From positions 1 to 64,000 of the forward strand of contig NZ_JOEZ01000008.1 in NCBI RefSeq assembly GCF_000721175.1: a stretch of DNA of 64,000 bases. Direction: 5' to 3'. The notes beneath the pieces are model-generated. The model worked only from the letters and a program-made list of their open reading frames with translations. It made no database searches and was not told the origin of the DNA. This DNA comes from Streptomyces anulatus. GTDB taxonomy: Bacteria > Actinomycetota > Actinomycetes > Streptomycetales > Streptomycetaceae. The stretch's first letter is position 1. Each line of letters starts with the position of its first letter. Of this stretch, positions 1 through 8,728 are shown in pieces. The translations under genes were made by a program, and so were the position numbers.

Positions 1-93
1 AGATGTCGCAATCCACACCGAACCCGGAAGGCCCTCACTCGTTCAAGATCCCTAAGCCGTGGGATCCGTCACCAACCTCCATGGACAGAACAC

Positions 94-1104
94 CTAGAGG
101 TTTGTGATGTTGCCCGGGGTCATCCTCGGGGCCCTGCGGGACGGAGTGCGGCCCGAGAGCAGGATCAGCCGGGTCGCTCGGTGGCGTTGGCCCTCGTACG
201 GGGTCAGCAGGGCCAGCATCTCCTCGTCGTCCGCGTCGCGGTTGTCCGCCAGGGCGTGGCCCACGATGCCCGGGAGGTGCAGGTCGCCGACCGTGACCGC
301 GTCCGCCGCGCCGTTCGAACGCTGGAGGGTCTCGGACGAGGTCCAGGGGCCGATGCCGGGGATCAGTTGCAGGCGGGCCTGGGCCTCGGGGAGGTCCATC
401 GTCGCCGCCTCCTCCAGGCGGCGGGCCACGCGTACCGCGCGCAGGATCGTCGACGATCGTTTGGCGTCGACGTTCGCCTTGTGCCATTCCCAGGACGGGA
501 TCATGGCCCAGCCGCGCGGGTCCGGCATGACGTGCAGGCCCAGGTCCGCGGTCGGGCCCGGGGCCGGGGTGCCGAAGCGGCGGACCAGATGGCGCCAGGC
601 ACGGTACGCCTCGTCCGTGGTGACCTTCTGCTCCAGGATCGAGGGGATCAGCGATTCCATGACCAGCCCCGTACGCAGGAGGCGCAGGCCCGGGCGGCGG
701 TGCCTTGTCAGGGCCAGCAGGCGGTGGCGTGGGACGAACGCGTCCGGGTCGTCCTCCGCGCCCAGGAGTGCGGGGAGCCCCGCCAGCAGCCAGTGGGCGC
801 CGGGGCCCCAGGCCGCCGCCACCACCCGGTCGCCGCGCGCCGCCACCCGCAGGGTGCCGGGACCCTCGGGCGTGCGGGTGGCCCGCCAGAACGTGCCGTC
901 CGCGGCCATCCGGAACGTGGGGTCCGCCGGGCCGCGGCGGAGGGGGCCGAGGACCAGGCGGAGGTCCAGCGGGCCGGGTGGGGCCCATTCCCTGGTCAGC
1001 GGGGGGCCGTCGGGCGAGGAGGACGGCGCCGCCTTGACGGGCGGAGCGGCGGCCTGGTGCGGCAGCGCTGGTCGCGCGGTGCGGGGGGCGAATCGTCCTG
1101 CCAC
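94..1104 (-). CDS. DNA-3-methyladenine glycosylase, AlkA-like (HhH-GPD)
   Basis: Probable base-excision-repair glycosylase that removes alkylated purines from DNA in the cytoplasm. The 336-aa product has an N-terminal AlkA_N-like part (about 45-140) and a helical HhH-GPD core. A helix-hairpin-helix is visible at 246-262 (LIPGIGPWTSSE) and is followed by GDLHLP, where D274 sits at the usual catalytic Asp position. The fold match is what is seen; 3-methyladenine as substrate is inferred from the family. The first about 35 residues are Pro/Ala-rich and may not be conserved, so a downstream start is possible. It is transcribed in the same direction as the pyrophosphorylase upstream of it, 95 bp away, and no shared function is evident. 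Confidence 0.85.
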   Translation of the reverse strand: MAGRFAPRTARPALPHQAAAPPVKAAPSSSPDGPPLTREWAPPGPLDLRLVLGPLRRGPADPTFRMAADGTFWRATRTPEGPGTLRVAARGDRVVAAAWGPGAHWLLAGLPALLGAEDDPDAFVPRHRLLALTRHRRPGLRLLRTGLVMESLIPSILEQKVTTDEAYRAWRHLVRRFGTPAPGPTADLGLHVMPDPRGWAMIPSWEWHKANVDAKRSSTILRAVRVARRLEEAATMDLPEAQARLQLIPGIGPWTSSETLQRSNGAADAVTVGDLHLPGIVGHALADNRDADDEEMLALLTPYEGQRHRATRLILLSGRTPSRRAPRMTPGNITNL

Positions 1105-1199
1105 GGGGGCCTCGGTGTCTCAGTGTCTTGGTGTTGTTGCTGTTCTTGGTGCGGGGGGACTGTCCTTCTGCGGGTTCTTCGAGGGTACGGGTACGAGGG

Positions 1200-2291
1200 C
1201 TACTGGTCCGAGCTGAAGCGGACCGAGGCGTCCGGCAGGACCGCGCCGCACCAGATCCTGACCCCGTCGCGCAGTTCGTTGTCCGCGCCCACCTGCGCCC
1301 CGTCGCCGATCACCGCGCCGGCGAGCACCGTACGGTCGCCGACCCTGGCGCCTGCCCCGACCAGCGAGTCCGTGATGACCGCGCCCGCCTCGACGACCGC
1401 GCCCGCCAGGATCGTCGAGCCGTCTATCCTCGCGCCCGCGCCGATCACCGCGTCCGCGCCGACCACCGTGCCGCCGGTGAGCTTGGCGTCCGGGGCCACG
1501 GTGGCGGTCGGCAGGACCAGGCGGTCGCCGCAGCGGCCGGGGACCGCCGGGGACGGGGCGCGGCCGAGGACGAGGTCGGCGGAGCCGCGGACGAAGGCCC
1601 CCGGAGTGCCGAGGTCCAGCCAGTACGTGGAGTCGACCATGCCCTGGAGGTGGGCGCCGGAGGCGAGCAGTCCGGGGAAGGTCTCGCGTTCGACGGAGAC
1701 CGGGCGGCCGGACGGGATGCTGTCGATGACCGAGCGCCGGAAGATGTACGCCCCGGCGTTGATCTGGTCGGTGACGATCTCTTCCGGCGTCTGCGGCTTC
1801 TCCAGGAAGGCCGTGACCCGGCCCGTCGCGTCGGTCGGCACGAGGCCGAAGGCGCGTGGGTCCTCGACCCGGGTCAGGTGGAGGGAGACATCCGCACCGG
1901 AGTCGGTGTGCGAGGTGACCAGGGCCCGGATGTCGAGCCCGGTCAGGATGTCGCCGTTGAAGACCAGCACCGGTTCGTCCGGCCCCGAGAAGAGCTTCGG
2001 CGCGACGTTACGGATGGCTCCGCCGGTGCCGAGCGGCTCCTGCTCGGTGACGTACTCGATGTGCAGGCCGAGCGAGGAACCGTCGCCGAAGTACGGCTCG
2101 AAGACCTCCGCCAGGTAGGACGTGGCGAGCACGATGTGCTCCACCCCGGCCGCCCTGGCCCGCGCCAGCTGGTGGGTGAGGAAGGGGACCCCCGCCGCCG
2201 GGACCATCGGCTTCGGGGTGTGCACCGTGAGCGGGCGCAGCCGGGTGCCTTTGCCACCGACCAGGAGAATCGCTTCTTTTGCCTCTGTCAC
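1200..2291 (-). CDS. NDP-sugar pyrophosphorylase (mannose-1-phosphate guanylyltransferase-like)
   Basis: Nucleotidyltransferase that would make an NDP-sugar, most likely GDP-mannose, from NTP and sugar-1-phosphate. The 363-aa protein opens with the family signature GGKGTRLRPLT..PKPM (residues 12-29) and has the metal-binding FNGD at 111-114. The C-terminal third (about 274-345) is a left-handed beta-helix of hexapeptide repeats (VIGAGA, VVEAGA, VIGDGA). In this family that half acts in oligomerisation or as an acyltransferase-like domain. The location just before a long block of LCP and glycosyltransferase genes fits precursor supply for envelope glycans. Sugar specificity cannot be read from the sequence, and glucose-1-phosphate thymidylyl- or uridylyltransferase are alternatives. 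Confidence 0.85.
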   Translation of the reverse strand: MTEAKEAILLVGGKGTRLRPLTVHTPKPMVPAAGVPFLTHQLARARAAGVEHIVLATSYLAEVFEPYFGDGSSLGLHIEYVTEQEPLGTGGAIRNVAPKLFSGPDEPVLVFNGDILTGLDIRALVTSHTDSGADVSLHLTRVEDPRAFGLVPTDATGRVTAFLEKPQTPEEIVTDQINAGAYIFRRSVIDSIPSGRPVSVERETFPGLLASGAHLQGMVDSTYWLDLGTPGAFVRGSADLVLGRAPSPAVPGRCGDRLVLPTATVAPDAKLTGGTVVGADAVIGAGARIDGSTILAGAVVEAGAVITDSLVGAGARVGDRTVLAGAVIGDGAQVGADNELRDGVRIWCGAVLPDASVRFSSDQ

Positions 2292-2369
2292 AGCACCGTC
2301 TCTGCTTCCTGCTGGGCCTGGCCTGGTTGTGGCTGGCCAGTCTAAGCAGACCGGTCGGATACGCCCCGG

Positions 2370-4067
2370 TCAGCGGCCCTGCAGTTTGGCGGAGCTGGTC
2401 CGGGCCTTGCCGAGCTTCTTGTAGAGACGCGCTCCGGGGCATTCGGTTGCGAAACCGTCCCGATGACCCGAGATGACGTTCATCTTGACCTTCGTGCCGG
2501 CCCTGTACTTGTTGCTTCCGCCGGAGGTGAGGGTGACCTTCCCCTTGGGGTTGGCCCCGAACAGACCGAGCTTCCAGGCGGTGAGCTTGGAGACGGCGGT
2601 CACCGCGGCGGCGGGCGGGTTGGTGAAGGAGTAGCTGCCGAGCACCGCGATCCCCATGGTGTTCGTGTTGAAGCCCAGGGTGTGCGCTCCGAGGACCGCC
2701 TTCGCGACTCCTCCGGCCCGGCCCTCGTAGATGTTTCCGCACTTGTCGACGGCGAAGTTGTAGCCGAAGTCGCGCCAGCCGCTGCTCTTGACGTGGTAGC
2801 GGTAGATGCTGCGGAGCACCGAAGGGGCCTGCTTGCAGGTGTAGTTGTTGCCGGTCGCGCTGTGGTGCACGAAGGCCGCCCTGACGGACTTGGTGTACGC
2901 GAAGTTCCGCTCGCGGAGCCTCTCGTCCGCGCCCCAGCCCTTACGGGTGATGATCTTCGGCCGGGGTCCGATGTACGGCCTCGCCCCGGCTGCGACGATC
3001 GCCGCCGCCTCCTCCGTCTCCGCCTTGGTCAGCGCGGGGATGACGGCCGCGCCGAGCGGCGCGAGGTCCGCGTTGACGGCCGAGGTGGCGGCGGATTCGG
3101 CGGTGAGCGCCTCCGGCACGGCCGCTGTCGTCGTCGGCGGTGCCGGGTTGGCGGCGAACGTGGCCGGGGTGGCGGACCGGCCGACGGGGGCGGCACGGCC
3201 CGCGGGGGCCTCGCTGGCGGGTTCCGGCGCGGGGTCCTCGCCGGGGTCGACGAGTTCGAGCCGCAGTCCTTCGGGGAGCGGCACGGCGGCGGACCGGTGC
3301 TGCGGGTCGGCCGCCTCCGGGCGTACGCGTACCTCCACGCCGTCCGAGTCACCGACCCAGAGCGGGGCCGTCGCTCCGCGCACGGCGCCGGACGTCCGCT
3401 CGTCGCTCCCGAGGTCGGCGGCGTGCTCGGCGTTGTGGGTCTCGACGTCCTGCCAGTCCGACCAGCTCGTGCCGCCGGCCGCCCGGGTGCGGACCTGGAC
3501 CGTGCCGTGCAGTTCGGCCTCGGCATCGTCCCAGACCACGCCCACCAGGGAGAACGGGCGGGCGTCGCGCTGGGCCAGGCCCTGGCCGGCCGCCGCCGGG
3601 CCCACGACGCGGTCGGACGGTGCGGTGAGGGGCTCCAGGGGCAGGGACTGCGTCGAGCCGGCCGGCTCGGCCGCGCGGGTCTCGCCGGCCCGTGCCGACG
3701 GTGGGGCGGTGTCGGCCGCCCGGAAAGGTGCGGGTTCGGCCGGCGTGATTCCGGGGAGCTCGTTTCCGGCGGGCTCGTTTCCGGCGGGCTCGTTTTTTCC
3801 GGCAGGCTCGTTTCCGGCGGGTGCTGCTTCGAGGGCTTCCGCTTCGGCAGGTGCGGCTTCGAGGGCTTCCCCTTCGCCGGGGGCGGCTTCGGCCCGTGCC
3901 GACGGCGGCCCGGATCCCGGCGATTCGGGGGACACGGAAGGCGGCCGGGCGGAGTGCGGGGCCGGGGCGGACAGGGCGGGGGCGGCGAGCGGCAGAGTGA
4001 GGGCCGCCGCGCAGGTGACGCCGACTGAGGTGACCAATAGTGCACGCATACGCATGATCCTGGCCAT
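2370..4067 (-). CDS. Secreted PGRP-type N-acetylmuramoyl-L-alanine amidase
   Basis: Exported peptidoglycan amidase that cuts the bond between N-acetylmuramic acid and the stem peptide. The 565-aa protein starts with a signal peptide (about 1-35) and then an Ala/Glu/Pro-rich region with repeated PAGNE motifs (about 55-110). A beta-rich module follows at about 160-275 (GVVWD...SWSDWQ), which often precedes this amidase type in actinomycetes. The PGRP/amidase_2 domain covers about 375-548. The zinc ligands are visible: His in VHHSAT (401/402), H535 in SGHRDG and C543 in ECPGA, plus the family Tyr at 436. This set predicts real catalysis rather than binding only. MRMRAL, four codons downstream, is an alternative start. 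Confidence 0.9.
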   Translation of the reverse strand: MARIMRMRALLVTSVGVTCAAALTLPLAAPALSAPAPHSARPPSVSPESPGSGPPSARAEAAPGEGEALEAAPAEAEALEAAPAGNEPAGKNEPAGNEPAGNELPGITPAEPAPFRAADTAPPSARAGETRAAEPAGSTQSLPLEPLTAPSDRVVGPAAAGQGLAQRDARPFSLVGVVWDDAEAELHGTVQVRTRAAGGTSWSDWQDVETHNAEHAADLGSDERTSGAVRGATAPLWVGDSDGVEVRVRPEAADPQHRSAAVPLPEGLRLELVDPGEDPAPEPASEAPAGRAAPVGRSATPATFAANPAPPTTTAAVPEALTAESAATSAVNADLAPLGAAVIPALTKAETEEAAAIVAAGARPYIGPRPKIITRKGWGADERLRERNFAYTKSVRAAFVHHSATGNNYTCKQAPSVLRSIYRYHVKSSGWRDFGYNFAVDKCGNIYEGRAGGVAKAVLGAHTLGFNTNTMGIAVLGSYSFTNPPAAAVTAVSKLTAWKLGLFGANPKGKVTLTSGGSNKYRAGTKVKMNVISGHRDGFATECPGARLYKKLGKARTSSAKLQGR

Positions 4068-4186
4068 ACAGCCATAGCTCCGGCTACCCGGACATCGGCC
4101 TCGACGTGACGCTCCGTCTGCCGAACCGGTGTACGTGACACCCGTTCAGCCCGCCCCGCACAGCGTCCCCGCGTACGCTTGCGCGG

Positions 4187-4939
4187 ATGAACTCCAGCGA
4201 CCGCACCCCTGCCGACCTGCTGCGATCCGCCCTTGCCGCGGACCCGGCCCGCCCCTTGGTCACCTTCTACGACGACGCCACCGGAGAACGCGTCGAACTG
4301 TCGGTGGCGACCTTCGCCAATTGGGTGGCCAAGACCGCCAATCTGCTCCAGGGCGACCTCGCCGCGGAGCCCGGCGACCGGCTCGCCCTGTTGCTCCCCG
4401 CGCACTGGCAGTCCGCGGTCTGGCTGCTCGCCTGCTCCTCCGTCGGGGTCGTCGCCGATGTCCAGGGCGACCCGGCCGCCGCCGACCTCGTCGTGACCGG
4501 CCCGGACACCCTGGAGCGGGCGCGGGCCTGCCGGGGTGAGCGGGTCGCCCTCGCCCTGCGTCCGCTGGGCGGCCGGTTCCCGCAGGCGCCCGAAGGGTTC
4601 GCGGACTACGCGGTGGAGGTGCCGAGCCAGGGCGACCGCTTCGCGCCCTTCGCCCCGGTGGACCCCGAAGCTCCCGCGCTGGCCGTCGGCGGGATGGAAC
4701 TGACAAGTGCGCAGCTCGTCGCCAAGGCCCGCGAGGATGCCGGCGTCCTCGGGCTCGTACCGGGGTCCCGGCTGCTCACCGGGCGTACGTACGACACCTG
4801 GGACGGGCTGAGCGCCGGGCTTTTCGCGCCACTGGCGGCCGGTGCGTCCGTGGTGCTCTGCCGCCACCTCGGACAGCTCGACGCGGATGGACTCGCCAAG
4901 CGCACCGAGAGCGAGCGGGTCACCGACACCGCGGCATGA
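4187..4939 (+). CDS. TIGR03089 family protein (conserved actinobacterial, AMP-binding-like)
   Basis: A 250-aa cytoplasmic protein of the actinobacterial TIGR03089 family, whose function is unknown. It resembles the N-terminal part of acyl-CoA synthetases / AMP-binding enzymes (TPADLLRSAL...PLVTFYDDATGERVELS...NWVAKTANLL), but it lacks the C-terminal catalytic half and no clear adenylate-forming P-loop is visible. It is divergent from the amidase and is followed 177 bp later by the first LCP gene. In other actinomycetes the family also tends to lie near LCP genes (recall). The start is the first ATG, and no strong ribosome-binding site is visible before it. Confidence 0.8.
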   Translation: MNSSDRTPADLLRSALAADPARPLVTFYDDATGERVELSVATFANWVAKTANLLQGDLAAEPGDRLALLLPAHWQSAVWLLACSSVGVVADVQGDPAAADLVVTGPDTLERARACRGERVALALRPLGGRFPQAPEGFADYAVEVPSQGDRFAPFAPVDPEAPALAVGGMELTSAQLVAKAREDAGVLGLVPGSRLLTGRTYDTWDGLSAGLFAPLAAGASVVLCRHLGQLDADGLAKRTESERVTDTAA

Positions 4940-5116
4940 CATGCGCTCCGAGGTCCACCCGTCCGGCCCACAGCGGGCCGAGCCCCCGGTGCACAGCACC
5001 GGAGCGGGTAGATGATCGGGCGGTACAGACCACTCTCCTTGCTGTGCACAACCAAGCGTGAGTTTCAGCCGTCTACTCCTGCGACCGGCGGCCCCTCACG
5101 CCGCCGAACGTGAAGG

Positions 5117-6679
5117 ATGGACGCAGACGTGACCGACAGTGCTGGCCCGCCGTCCGACCCGGACAACCCGGCCGGGGACAAGCCGCAAGGCAGGTCGCAG
5201 GAAGAGTCCGGGGCCGAGGGCGGAGCCCCGGAGGACGTGACCCCGAAAGCCGTGACCCCGCAGGACGTGACCCCGAAAGCCTTGGCCCCGCAGGACGGAG
5301 CTTCCGAGGACGGGGCTCCTGAAGCCGCCGAGTCCGAGAAGGCCGAGGGCGCGGAGCGTGCGGAGAGCGCCGCGAACGCCGAGAGCTCGGAGACCTCGGA
5401 GAGTTCCGGGAAGGGTGAAGGCGAGGGCGCGGGCGGGGCCGAGGGTGATCCCGGCCCCGGTGACCCCGCCCCCGTCGGCGCGGCAGCGAGCGGTGACGGC
5501 GAGCAGACCTGGGCCGATCAGCCCAAGGACGGCGTCGTCGCCACGCGCAAGAGCCACTGGCTGCGCTGGACCGCGCTCGCCGCCTCGTTCCTCGTGCTGG
5601 TCGCGGCGGGGGCGGGCTGGTGGCTCTACAAGAAGCTCGACGGGAACATCACCACCGACACGAGCGCCGCCGCCGAGCTCAAGGCGTACGAGAAGGAACG
5701 GCCGGCCCCGGTCGTCATGGACGCGCAGAACATCCTGCTCATCGGGTCCGACAGCCGGGCCGGGGACAACCGTGAGTACGGCCGGGACGACGGCGGCAGC
5801 CAGCGCTCCGACACCACGATCCTGCTGCACCTCGCGGCGGACCGGAAGAGCGCGACGGCCGTGTCCCTCCCCCGCGACCTCATGGTGGAGATCCCCAGCT
5901 GCCGCACCGCGGACGGCAAGGAGACGCGGGAGCGGTTCACCCAGTTCAACGCGGCGTTCGAGCTCGGCGGCACCGCCTGCACGATCCGCACCGTGGAGCG
6001 GATGACCGGCATCCGCGTCGATCACCACATGGTCGTCGACTTCAACGGCTTCAAGGACATGGTCGACGCCGTGGACGGGGTCGAGATCTGCCTCAAGGAG
6101 CCGATCGACGACAAGGACGCGCACCTGGAGCTCCCGGCCGGCCGGCAGACGCTGAACGGCGAGGAGGCCCTCGGCTACGTACGGGCGCGCAAGTCGCTCG
6201 GCAACGGCAGCGACACCGAACGGATGGAGCGCCAGCAGCAGTTCCTGGGCGCCCTGGTGAACAAGATGCAGAGCAACGGCGTCCTGCTCAACCCGACGCG
6301 GCTCTACCCGGTGCTGGACGCGGCGACCAAGTCACTGACCACGGACCCGGGGCTGGACTCGCTGCGCGACCTCTACGACCTGGTGCGCGGGATGCGCAAC
6401 GTACCGACCGAGCAGGTGCAGTTCCTGACCGTGCCCCGGCAGCCGTACCGCAACAACGCGAACCGGGACGAACTCGTCGAACCGGACGCGGGTGACCTGT
6501 TCAAGCAACTCCGTGAGGACCGGCCCGTCGCCGTGGTCCCGGCCGACGAACTGGAGGAGGCGCAGCAGGACCAGAAGAAGGAGCAGCACGGAAAACCGGA
6601 CGACACCGGGTCCCGAAGCCCGACGCCCGCACCCACCTATTCGGGCTCGAGTGCGGCGGACGACCTGTGCAAGCAGTAA
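5117..6679 (+). CDS. LCP family glycopolymer transferase 1 (no LytR_C domain)
   Basis: LytR-CpsA-Psr protein. Members transfer lipid-linked glycopolymers (teichoic-acid-like polymers, polysaccharides) to peptidoglycan on the outer face of the membrane. The 520-aa protein has a long acidic, Ala/Glu/Pro-rich cytoplasmic tail (1-145) with a repeated VTP-type unit, one membrane segment (about 150-171) and the LCP domain (about 204-450). Conserved catalytic/lipid-binding residues are visible in NILLIGSDSR (D212, R214), SDTTILLHL (D232) and SLPRDL (R253, D254). No LytR_C domain follows. GTG at 5129 is an alternative start, with a better-spaced AAGG. It is the first of five LCP genes in 10 kb. Confidence 0.92.
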   Translation: MDADVTDSAGPPSDPDNPAGDKPQGRSQEESGAEGGAPEDVTPKAVTPQDVTPKALAPQDGASEDGAPEAAESEKAEGAERAESAANAESSETSESSGKGEGEGAGGAEGDPGPGDPAPVGAAASGDGEQTWADQPKDGVVATRKSHWLRWTALAASFLVLVAAGAGWWLYKKLDGNITTDTSAAAELKAYEKERPAPVVMDAQNILLIGSDSRAGDNREYGRDDGGSQRSDTTILLHLAADRKSATAVSLPRDLMVEIPSCRTADGKETRERFTQFNAAFELGGTACTIRTVERMTGIRVDHHMVVDFNGFKDMVDAVDGVEICLKEPIDDKDAHLELPAGRQTLNGEEALGYVRARKSLGNGSDTERMERQQQFLGALVNKMQSNGVLLNPTRLYPVLDAATKSLTTDPGLDSLRDLYDLVRGMRNVPTEQVQFLTVPRQPYRNNANRDELVEPDAGDLFKQLREDRPVAVVPADELEEAQQDQKKEQHGKPDDTGSRSPTPAPTYSGSSAADDLCKQ

Positions 6680-6903
6680 AGCAATTGCCAAGACCGAGAA
6701 CACAATCGACGCGTAATGGGAAGAATGCCCGGTTGTAAGGGGCGTTGAATGTGTCACGCACGTCGCTCGACGCGGAATCGGCCGGATAGTGTGACGCGAT
6801 CCGGTGCTTCCGGCCGTCAGGTCGTGCACTGCTGGAGCGAAGGAACGAGCGCCTTGCCGGGGGAGGGCGCCTCGCGTGGCACCGACGGAGGACGCAGGCA
6901 ACC

Positions 6904-8679
6904 GTGGACGCGCACAGTCGTGGACGGGCGGACGATATCGACCCCGCCGACCAGTGGGTACTCAACCCGCACACCGGTAATTACGAATTGCGACTGGACC
7001 ACTCCGCAGGGGAGTCGAGCAGTCCTTCGCGTACGGCCACGGCTGCCGAAGCAACCGGTCGCCGCGGTGACTCCCGGACCGGTTCGGGGCGTCGCGGGGC
7101 CGCCGGCACGCGTGAACGTGAGGGCGCTCCGGACGGGCCGCGCCGCGAGGTGCCCGGGCAGCGCAGCCGCCGCAGCTCCCAGGCGGCACGTGCGGCCGCC
7201 GAGCCGCCCGCGTCCGGCCGCCGGAAGCGCAAGCCGCAGAAGTCGCGCAAGAAGAAGGCGCTGCTGTGGACGGGCGGGGGCACGGCGTTCGTCGTCGTCG
7301 CCGCCTCGCTCGGCGTGTACCTCGTGTACCAGAAGCTCAACGGCAACATCGACACCATCGACGTGGGCGACGCCGGCAGCAAGAGCGTCCTCGGCGACGG
7401 CCCGATGAACATCCTGATCATCGGCACCGACAAGCGCACCGGCAAGGGCAACGAGGGGTACGGCGACAAGGGCAGCGAGGGCCACGCCGACACCACCATC
7501 CTGTTCCACGTCTCCGAGGACCGGACCAACGCGACGGCGATGAGCATCCCGCGCGACCTGGTGACCGAGATCCCCGAGTGCGAGGCGAAGAAGCCGGACG
7601 GCACCTCCACGATCATCCCCGGCACCCCGAACGAACGCTTCAACACCAGCCTCGGCCAGAACGGCCGTAATCCCGGCTGCACCATGAAGACGGTCGAGAA
7701 CATCACCGGCCTCAAGCCCGATCACTTCATGATGGTCGACTTCAACGCGGTCAAGGACCTGACGACGGCGGTCGGCGGCGTCAAGGTCTGCATGGCGAAG
7801 CCGATCGACGACCCGAAGTCGCATCTGGTGCTGCCCCAGGGCGAGTCGAAGGTGCAGGGCGAGAACGCGCTGGCCCTGCTGCGCACCCGGGACAGCTTCG
7901 GCAACAGGAGCGATCTCGACCGGATCAAGGTGCAGCAGCAGTTCCTCGGCTCCATGATCCGCGAGATGAAGTCGAGCGACACCCTGACCAACCCGAAGAA
8001 GCTGTACTCGCTGGCCGACGCGGCCACCAACGCGCTGACCGTCGACACGGGCATCGGCGACGCGAAGAAGCTGATGACGCTGGCCCAGGAGATCGGCAAG
8101 GTCGACACGAAGAACATCAGCTTCCTCACGATGCCGGTCGTCGACAACCCGGCCGAGCCGAAGCCCGTCACCGTGGTCGTGGACCCGGTCAAGGGTGAGC
8201 AGCTCTTCGCGATGATGCGCTCCGACACCTCGCTGACCGAGGTGAAGCAGAAGGAGAAGGCCGCCAAGGGCAAGCAGGCGGCCCTGCTCAAGGGCCCGAA
8301 GGCCGAGCCCGCCGACGTACGCGTGGACGTCCTCAACGGCGGTGGGATCCCCGGCGCGGCGGGTTCGACCGTCACCTGGCTCCAGAACGAGCAGGGGGTG
8401 CTGAAGTCCACCAACAAGGCCAACGCACCCGAGAAGATCAAGAAGACGACGCTGGAGTACGCGCCCAACCAGGCCGATCAGGCCCGGGCACTCGCCGCGA
8501 TGATGGGGCTGCCCGCCGCGGCCATGAAGCAGGGCACCGCCGACGCCGAGGGGCTTGAGGCGATGGTGCTCACGCTGGGGGCGGACTTCAAGGGCGCCGG
8601 CCAGCTCATCACCGGGCCGGCGAAGGCTCCGGAGGGCGTCGAGCAGGCAAGCGCCGACAAGGCGGTATGCGCCAAGTGA
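6904..8679 (+). CDS. LCP family glycopolymer transferase 2 with LytR_C domain
   Basis: Second LCP protein, 591 aa, starting at GTG after a GGAGG-containing ribosome-binding site. Residues 1-118 form a cytoplasmic Arg/Lys-rich tail ending in a basic patch, and a single membrane segment spans about 119-141. The LCP domain starts at NILIIGTDKR (170-179), with DTTILFHVS and SIPRDLV as the signature motifs. The C-terminal part (about 470-570) is a LytR_C domain (VRVDVLNGGG...), typical of actinobacterial LCPs and of unclear role. Expected reaction: transfer of an undecaprenyl-phosphate-linked polymer to the wall. The older label LytR transcriptional regulator would be wrong, since no DNA-binding domain is seen. 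Confidence 0.93.
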   Translation: MDAHSRGRADDIDPADQWVLNPHTGNYELRLDHSAGESSSPSRTATAAEATGRRGDSRTGSGRRGAAGTREREGAPDGPRREVPGQRSRRSSQAARAAAEPPASGRRKRKPQKSRKKKALLWTGGGTAFVVVAASLGVYLVYQKLNGNIDTIDVGDAGSKSVLGDGPMNILIIGTDKRTGKGNEGYGDKGSEGHADTTILFHVSEDRTNATAMSIPRDLVTEIPECEAKKPDGTSTIIPGTPNERFNTSLGQNGRNPGCTMKTVENITGLKPDHFMMVDFNAVKDLTTAVGGVKVCMAKPIDDPKSHLVLPQGESKVQGENALALLRTRDSFGNRSDLDRIKVQQQFLGSMIREMKSSDTLTNPKKLYSLADAATNALTVDTGIGDAKKLMTLAQEIGKVDTKNISFLTMPVVDNPAEPKPVTVVVDPVKGEQLFAMMRSDTSLTEVKQKEKAAKGKQAALLKGPKAEPADVRVDVLNGGGIPGAAGSTVTWLQNEQGVLKSTNKANAPEKIKKTTLEYAPNQADQARALAAMMGLPAAAMKQGTADAEGLEAMVLTLGADFKGAGQLITGPAKAPEGVEQASADKAVCAK

Positions 8680-8728
8680 CACCGGGTCACCGCGCCACAG
8701 CGGAAATCTGAACAGCATGGGGGGTCCG

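Noticed and set aside
6904..8679. LytR transcriptional regulator
   Set aside because: The protein has a membrane helix and an LCP domain with catalytic Asp/Arg residues and no DNA-binding domain. The old name is historical.
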